From positions 62,001 through 126,000 of the forward strand of contig LJCX01000028.1 in NCBI GenBank assembly GCA_001298545.1: a stretch of 64,000 bases of DNA. Direction: 5' to 3'. Made by a program: the position numbers and the translations under genes. The notes beneath the pieces were generated by a model. That model was not told the origin of the DNA. It saw only the letters and a program-made list of their open reading frames with translations, and ran no database searches. How positions within the stretch are numbered: the stretch's first letter is position 1; each line of letters opens with the position of its first letter. Source of the DNA: Actinobacteria bacterium OV320. GTDB taxonomy: Bacteria; Actinomycetota; Actinomycetes; Streptomycetales; Streptomycetaceae. Shown here piece after piece: positions 59,059 to 64,000 of this stretch.

Positions 59059-60600
59059 TCACTCCGCCGGTTCGAGGAAACCCTGCTCCACCAGAAGGCG
59101 GATCTGGGCCGGAGTGCGGTCCCGCAGCAACACCGGATCCTCACCGACCAGTTGGGCGATGGCGTCGAGAATGCGGCCGGCGCTCAGCGAGCCGTCGCAC
59201 ACGCCGGCGAAACCCGCGCCGACCGTGTCCACCTTGGTGGCCCGGCGCATGCCGCGGTGCTGGCGCAGCACGACGTGCTCCGGGTCCTCGGCGCCGGGCA
59301 GCCCGACCTGCTCCTGGACGACCTCCGTGGCCAGCCGGAAGCGCCCGGCGAGCAGGGCCGCGTCGTCATGGGCACGCAGGTAGTCCAGCCGTCCGAAGTG
59401 CGCCAGGACCGTGTCGCCCAGCGGCTGTTCGATCGAGTGCGGCCACTCCTCCACGGTGATCACGGGCTCCGCGGCCGTCGTCCTGCGCAGCGTGATCCAG
59501 CCGAAGCCGACCGCCTTCACCTTGCGTGCCTCGAACTCGTCCAGCCAGGTGTCGTAGTGCGCCTGGTACTCGGCCTGGTCGCCGCGGTGATCACCTGCGT
59601 CCCTCAGCCAGAGCTCCGCGTACTGCGTGACGTCCTGCACCTCACGCTGCACGATCCACGCGTCGCACCCGCGCGGCACCCACGACCTGAGCCGGTCCTG
59701 CCAGTTCTCCCCTTCCACGTGCTGCCAGTTGGCGAGGAACTGCGCGAACCCGCCCTCGCTCAGCCGCGCCCCCGCCCCTTGAACGAGCGAACGGCACAGA
59801 TCGTCCCCGCCCATCCCGCCGTCCCGGTAGGTCAGCCGGGCGCCCGGCGAGATCACGAACGGCGGATTCGACACGATCAGGTCGTACGTCTCGTCGTCCC
59901 GGACCGGTTCGAACAGCGAGCCCTCGCGCAGGTCCGCCGCCGGAGCCCCGGACAGCGCGAGTGTGAGCGCGGTGATGTGCAGCGCGCGGGGGTTGAGGTC
60001 GGTCGCCGTCACGCGCGTGGCGTGCTGGGCGGCGTGCAGCGCCTGGATGCCGGAGCCGGTGCCGAGGTCGAGGGCGGCGGAGACAGGCGTGCGCACGGTG
60101 ATACCGGCGAGGGTCGTCGACGCGCCGCCGACACCGAGGACGACAGCGGTGTCCGCCTGGCCGCCTTCGCTCCCGCTGCCGCCCGCGCCACCGACCGCGC
60201 ACCCGAGGTCGGAAATGATGAACCAGTCCTCACCGCCCGGCCCGCCGTACGGCCGTACGTCCACGGTCGCGGCGACCTCGTCCTCGCCCGTGGGGACCAG
60301 CCAGCCGCTCTCCACGCACGCGCGTACCGGCAGGAACTCCTCCACGCGCGCGTGCGGCACGGGCTGCTGGAGCAGGAAGAGGCGGACGAGCGTCTCCAGC
60401 GGCGTGTCCCCGCGGGTCGCGCGCAGCGCGGGGACGGTCTCGCTGCGGGCCAGGGCGGCGTAGGCGGGCGCGCCGAGCAGGTCGAGGAGACCGTCCGCGG
60501 TGAAGGAGGCCGCGAGCAGCGCCTCGCGCAGCCGGGCGGCCACGTCGGGGCGGTCGGCGGAGGGCAGGGGGGAGAGGGTGGCGTTACTCACGCCCCCCAT
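59059..60600 (-). CDS. SAM-dependent methyltransferase (NPPF type)
   Basis: A 513-residue class I methyltransferase like HemK/RlmG-type N-methylases. The SAM motif is AALDLGTGSGIQALHAAQ, motif II has VTATDLNPRALHITALTLAL and the catalytic NPPF is in YDLIVSNPPFVISPG. An N-terminal ~170-residue and a C-terminal ~150-residue domain flank it, as in the actinobacterial DUF7059/DUF7782 proteins. Target could be a ribosomal component or RNA; unknown. Start is the ATG at 60600 or GTG at 60591. Confidence 0.86.
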   Translation of the reverse strand: MGGVSNATLSPLPSADRPDVAARLREALLAASFTADGLLDLLGAPAYAALARSETVPALRATRGDTPLETLVRLFLLQQPVPHARVEEFLPVRACVESGWLVPTGEDEVAATVDVRPYGGPGGEDWFIISDLGCAVGGAGGSGSEGGQADTAVVLGVGGASTTLAGITVRTPVSAALDLGTGSGIQALHAAQHATRVTATDLNPRALHITALTLALSGAPAADLREGSLFEPVRDDETYDLIVSNPPFVISPGARLTYRDGGMGGDDLCRSLVQGAGARLSEGGFAQFLANWQHVEGENWQDRLRSWVPRGCDAWIVQREVQDVTQYAELWLRDAGDHRGDQAEYQAHYDTWLDEFEARKVKAVGFGWITLRRTTAAEPVITVEEWPHSIEQPLGDTVLAHFGRLDYLRAHDDAALLAGRFRLATEVVQEQVGLPGAEDPEHVVLRQHRGMRRATKVDTVGAGFAGVCDGSLSAGRILDAIAQLVGEDPVLLRDRTPAQIRLLVEQGFLEPAE

Positions 60601-60655
60601 TCTCTCCCGTCACCCCTCGGGGCGCGTTCCCCGGATCGTTCTGAGCCGCGTGGTC

Positions 60656-61240
60656 TCAGCTGGTCGTCGCGCGGGCCGAGGCGGAGGTGGCCACCTTCTT
60701 GCAGCTGGCCTGGTTGGCCATGGCGTTCTTGACGTCGCCCTGCTCGAGGTTCTTCAGCGCGGTGTTGCCGCTCTTGCTGAGTTCGCCGAGGTCGGTGGCG
60801 ATGTCCTGGAGACCGTCGGCGAACTTCGCCTGGTCCTTCGTGTCCAGCGCGTCGACCTGCTTCTTCAGGCCCGCGTAGGAGGTGGAGAGGGTGGTGAGCG
60901 CCGAGACGGCGTCCTTCTGCTTCTTCTCGCCGTCGTCGACGCCGGGCGGCGTCCCGGCCTTCTGGACGGCCTGGGCGAGTGCTCCGTAGGCGTCGGACAT
61001 GTCCTGGAAGGCCTGCGAGTCGGTCTTCTGGACGTTCGCCGGAGCGTTGTTGTCCGTGGCGGCCTGCTTGATCGCGGCGTTGGCCGCGTCGACCTTCGCG
61101 TCCTGGGCAGGCAGCGCGTCGCAGACCTGCTTGGCCCAGGCGTCGAGCTCCTTGTTGCCGTCGTCGCCGCTGCTGCATCCGGTCAGCGCCAGTACCAGTA
61201 CCGCACCGCCGGACATCACGGCCGCGAGCTTCTTGTTCAC
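60656..61240 (-). CDS. Predicted lipoprotein, helical
   Basis: A 194-residue lipoprotein: basic start NKKLAAVMSG, hydrophobic stretch and lipobox ALTGC at about 17-21, then a small linker and an all-helical domain (WAKQVCDALPAQDAKVDAAN, YGALAQAVQKAG, YAGLKKQVDALDTKD). Two cysteines (VCDAL and ASCKKV) may form a disulphide. GTG at 61240 has GAAGGG at nine-base spacing; an ATG at 61258 is the alternative. Its family is not recognised; it lies next to hppA in Streptomyces. Confidence 0.85.
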   Translation of the reverse strand: MNKKLAAVMSGGAVLVLALTGCSSGDDGNKELDAWAKQVCDALPAQDAKVDAANAAIKQAATDNNAPANVQKTDSQAFQDMSDAYGALAQAVQKAGTPPGVDDGEKKQKDAVSALTTLSTSYAGLKKQVDALDTKDQAKFADGLQDIATDLGELSKSGNTALKNLEQGDVKNAMANQASCKKVATSASARATTS

Positions 61241-61387
61241 CGGGTTGGTCCCTTCCATGGCTCTCGGCCCCGGAACATACACGGCAACCGGGCAAGAACC
61301 CCAGAACGAATGTCCGCTATGTTGATTATTAAAGCCATTTGTACCAGGAGAGAGAAGGCTCACGGCTCGGGCACATACTCAACACAA

Positions 61388-61423
61388 CGGGCGGGCGACG
61401 CGACAACGCGCGTCACCCGCCCG
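61388..61423 (-). terminator. Terminator of hppA
   Basis: A 15-bp stem with one mismatch (61388-61402 with 61409-61423, CGGGCGGGCGACGCG) and a six-base loop lies 29 bp past the hppA stop; on the minus strand TTGTGTT follows. Confidence 0.75.
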
Positions 61424-61452
61424 CCCCTTGAGCTGGGCCCCGGTGGGCTGGT

Positions 61453-63858
61453 CTACGAAATCACCGCCGGATCGGCTGACTTGGACGAAGAATCGGCGTT
61501 GTCTTCGTCACCCACGGCGATCCCGCGCCGCTTGGAGATGTACACGGCCACCACGATGACCGCGAGCGCCAGGACCGCGACCAGGATCCGTACCCCGATG
61601 CTCTTGTCCTCGCCGTAGCTGAACTTGATCACGGCGGGCGCGATGAGCAGCGCCACCAGGTTCATGACCTTCAGCAGGGGGTTGATCGCCGGGCCGGCGG
61701 TGTCCTTGAACGGGTCGCCGACCGTGTCCCCGATCACCGTGGCCGCATGGGCCTCGCTGCCCTTGCCGCCGTGGTGACCGTCCTCGACGAGCTTCTTGGC
61801 GTTGTCCCAGGCGCCGCCGGAGTTGGCGAGGAAGACGGCCATCAGCGTGCCGGTGCCGATCGCGCCCGCCAGGAACGCGCCGAGCGCGCCGACTCCGAGG
61901 GTGAACCCGATGAAGATGGGCGCCAGCACGGCGAGCAGTCCAGGGGTGGCCAGCTCGCGCAGGGCGTCCCGGGTACAGATGTCGACGACCTTGCCGTACT
62001 CCGGCTCCTCGCTGTAGTCCATGATCCCGGGGTGCTCGCGGAACTGCCGCCGCACCTCGAACACCACGGAACCCGCCGACCGCGACACCGCGTTGATCGC
62101 CAGCCCCGAGAAGAGGAAGACGACCGCCGCGCCCGCGATGAGGCCGACGAGGTTGTTGGGCTGCGAGATGTCCATCATCAGACTCATCGGAGCGCCCGCG
62201 CCGGAGAGCTTCTCCCCGACGTCCTGCGCACCCGTCGTGATGGCGTCCCGGTACGACCCGAAGAGCGCCGACGCCGCCAGGACTGCGGTGGCGATGGCGA
62301 TGCCCTTGGTGATGGCCTTGGTGGTGTTGCCGACGGCGTCGAGGTTGGTGAGCACCTGCGCGCCCGCACCCTGGACGTCACCCGACATCTCGGCGATGCC
62401 CTGCGCGTTGTCGGAGACCGGCCCGAAGGTGTCCATGGCGACGATCACGCCGACCGTGGTGAGCAGACCGGTGCCGGCCAGTGCCACCGCGAACAGCGCC
62501 AGCATGATCGACGTGCCGCCGAGCAGGAACGCCCCGTACACCCCCAGGCCGATCAACAAGGCGGTGTAGACGGCCGATTCGAGGCCGACGGAGATACCGG
62601 CGAGGACGACGGTGGCGGGGCCCGTCAGCGACGACTTGCCGATGTCGCGCACGGGTCGGCGGGTGGTCTCGGTGAAGTAGCCCGTCAACTGCTGGATGAC
62701 CGCCGCCAGGAGGATGCCGATCGCCACCGCGACGAGCGCGAGGACGCGTGGATCGCCGTTCTTGCCTTGGATCGCCGCGTCGGTGACGCCGTCGAGGTCG
62801 GCGTACTTGCCGGGGAGATAGAGGAAGACGGCCACCGCGACCAGCACGAGCGAGATCGCCGCGGAGATGAAGAAGCCCCGGTTGATCGCGGTCATGCCAC
62901 TGCGGTCGGTGCGACGCGGGGCTACCGCGAAGATGCCGACCATGGCCGTGAGCACGCCGATGGCGGGAACGAGCAGCGGGAAGGCGAGCCCGGCGTCGCC
63001 GAAGGCCGCCTTGCCGAGGATCAGCGCGGCCACCAGGGTCACGGCGTACGACTCGAACAGGTCGGCCGCCATGCCCGCGCAGTCGCCGACGTTGTCGCCC
63101 ACGTTGTCGGCGATGGTCGCGGCATTGCGCGGGTCGTCCTCCGGGATGCCCTGCTCGACCTTGCCGACCAGGTCGGCGCCGACGTCGGCGGCCTTGGTGA
63201 AGATGCCGCCGCCCACCCTCATGAACATGGCGATGAGGGCCGCGCCGAGTCCGAATCCCTCCAGCACCTTCGGCGCGTCGGCGGCGTACACCAGCACCAC
63301 GCAGGCGGCGCCGAGCAGACCGAGCCCCACCGTGAACATGCCCACGACGCCGCCCGTGCGGAATGCGATCTTCATTGCCTTGTGCGAGACGGCGGTGAGA
63401 TCCTTTTCCGGTTCGCCTTCCGCCGGAGTCGCTTCCCGGGCCGCCGCGGCGACACGGACATTACTGCGCACGGCGAGCCACATGCCGATATAGCCGGTGA
63501 CCGCGGAGAACCCCGCGCCGATCAAGAAGAACAGCGATCGTCCGGCGCGCTGATTCCAGTCGTCCGCGGGCAGCAGCAAGAGCAGGAAGAACACCACGAC
63601 GGCGAAAACACCGAGCGTGCGCAGCTGCCGGGACAGATACGCGTTGGCGCCTTCCTGGACCGCTGCCGCGATCTTCTTCATGCTGTCGGTGCCCTCGCCT
63701 GCCGCGAGCACCTGGCGCACCAGTACGCCCGCGACCACGAGTGCGGCCAGGGCGACGACCGCGATGACCACCACGAGCAGGCGATTGCCGTCGGTCAGCA
63801 CTGCGGCTGCGAAGGTTGTGGAGTGGTCCAACCGATGAGGGGTAGAAAGCCCCGCCAT
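61453..63858 (-). CDS. hppA: Proton-pumping membrane pyrophosphatase, K+-insensitive
   Basis: An 801-residue membrane pyrophosphatase with about 16 segments that couples pyrophosphate hydrolysis to proton export. The active-site stretch holds DDPRNAATIADNVGDNVGDC and GMAADLFESY; further catalytic aspartates lie in SGGAWDNAKKLVEDG and VIGDTVGDPFKDTAGPAINP. NTTKAITKG carries the lysine that replaces alanine in the potassium-independent class. ATG at 63858 with an excellent GGAGG site. On the minus strand TACAAT at 63901-63906 is a plausible -10. Confidence 0.96.
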   Translation of the reverse strand: MAGLSTPHRLDHSTTFAAAVLTDGNRLLVVVIAVVALAALVVAGVLVRQVLAAGEGTDSMKKIAAAVQEGANAYLSRQLRTLGVFAVVVFFLLLLLPADDWNQRAGRSLFFLIGAGFSAVTGYIGMWLAVRSNVRVAAAAREATPAEGEPEKDLTAVSHKAMKIAFRTGGVVGMFTVGLGLLGAACVVLVYAADAPKVLEGFGLGAALIAMFMRVGGGIFTKAADVGADLVGKVEQGIPEDDPRNAATIADNVGDNVGDCAGMAADLFESYAVTLVAALILGKAAFGDAGLAFPLLVPAIGVLTAMVGIFAVAPRRTDRSGMTAINRGFFISAAISLVLVAVAVFLYLPGKYADLDGVTDAAIQGKNGDPRVLALVAVAIGILLAAVIQQLTGYFTETTRRPVRDIGKSSLTGPATVVLAGISVGLESAVYTALLIGLGVYGAFLLGGTSIMLALFAVALAGTGLLTTVGVIVAMDTFGPVSDNAQGIAEMSGDVQGAGAQVLTNLDAVGNTTKAITKGIAIATAVLAASALFGSYRDAITTGAQDVGEKLSGAGAPMSLMMDISQPNNLVGLIAGAAVVFLFSGLAINAVSRSAGSVVFEVRRQFREHPGIMDYSEEPEYGKVVDICTRDALRELATPGLLAVLAPIFIGFTLGVGALGAFLAGAIGTGTLMAVFLANSGGAWDNAKKLVEDGHHGGKGSEAHAATVIGDTVGDPFKDTAGPAINPLLKVMNLVALLIAPAVIKFSYGEDKSIGVRILVAVLALAVIVVAVYISKRRGIAVGDEDNADSSSKSADPAVIS

Positions 63859-63900
63859 TCGTCCTCCTTGACGCTTGGGCTGAGCTCAAGATGTGGACGG

Positions 63901-63906
63901 ATTGTA
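63901..63906 (-). promoter_or_regulatory. Possible -10 element of hppA
   Basis: TACAAT on the minus strand, about 45 bp before the hppA start; the best -35 at 17 bp is the weak TGTTTT. The leader contains the near-palindrome CTTGGGCTGAGCTCAAG at about 63874-63890. Confidence 0.35.
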
Positions 63907-64000
63907 GGTACCGGAACCTGATCAAAACAGTGTGCGGCAAGCGGAATTCGCCTTCGCACGCAAAACCCGCACGATCTCGCTCGGTAATGGCTTCAAGGCA

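Overview
The window is high-GC actinobacterial DNA and looks like the conserved chromosome core of a Streptomyces. Supporting signs are codon third positions dominated by G/C, frequent GTG starts, a TipA orthologue of exactly 253 residues, XRE/ATP-binding/DUF397 gene sets, zinc-free ribosomal protein paralogues, and a thymidylate kinase fused to a transporter-like membrane domain. There are no insertion sequences, integrases, CRISPR arrays or rRNA genes. One tRNA gene, tRNA-Thr(CGT), is present.

Layout. 1-10.5 kb: folate genes (end of an NTF2-like gene, folB, folK, DUF3180, folE), then ftsH, hpt, tilS, a zinc metalloprotease-like gene and dacB on the minus strand, with ppa divergent. 10.5-17.4 kb: a ThrE-like exporter, a DedA protein, a YbjQ-like protein, the tipA regulator with its operator, and a ClC chloride channel gene followed by glutamate decarboxylase (a plausible acid-resistance pair). 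17.4-24.4 kb: a PadR-controlled DrrAB-type ABC exporter with a clear promoter and two operators, an aldehyde dehydrogenase, and a first XRE/ATP-binding/DUF397 set, followed by about 0.8 kb without a convincing gene. 24.4-26.9 kb: a zinc-starvation island (S18, COG0523 protein, L31, L33 one way; L28, S14 the other) around a Zur-type palindrome.

27-36.8 kb: two lipoproteins, a DUF2786 protein, an HTH/Clp-N protein with an apparently leaderless promoter flanked by operators, a family A DNA polymerase, an AfsR-like regulator that needs a frameshift, a glycosyltransferase and a DUF3052 protein. 36.8-39.5 kb: a 2-hydroxyacid dehydrogenase behind a CTCAC pentanucleotide array and a second XRE/ATP-binding/DUF397 set. 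39.5-48 kb: a tightly coupled three-gene operon ending in a TPR-CHAT protease-like protein, with two upstream genes I cannot assign. This is the best candidate for an undescribed system. Divergent from it is a four-gene cluster of small or membrane proteins. 48-64 kb: tRNA-Thr, a secreted peptidase, holB, tmk fusion, topA, a small membrane protein, a 24-bp repeat array, a methyltransferase, a lipoprotein and the membrane pyrophosphatase hppA.

How the parts fit: folate/GTP-derived metabolism and purine salvage sit beside essential housekeeping (FtsH, TilS, HolB, Tmk, TopA). Regulatory modules with readable operators (TipA, PadR, Zur, HTH-Clp-N) are interspersed. Soluble and membrane pyrophosphatases lie at opposite ends.
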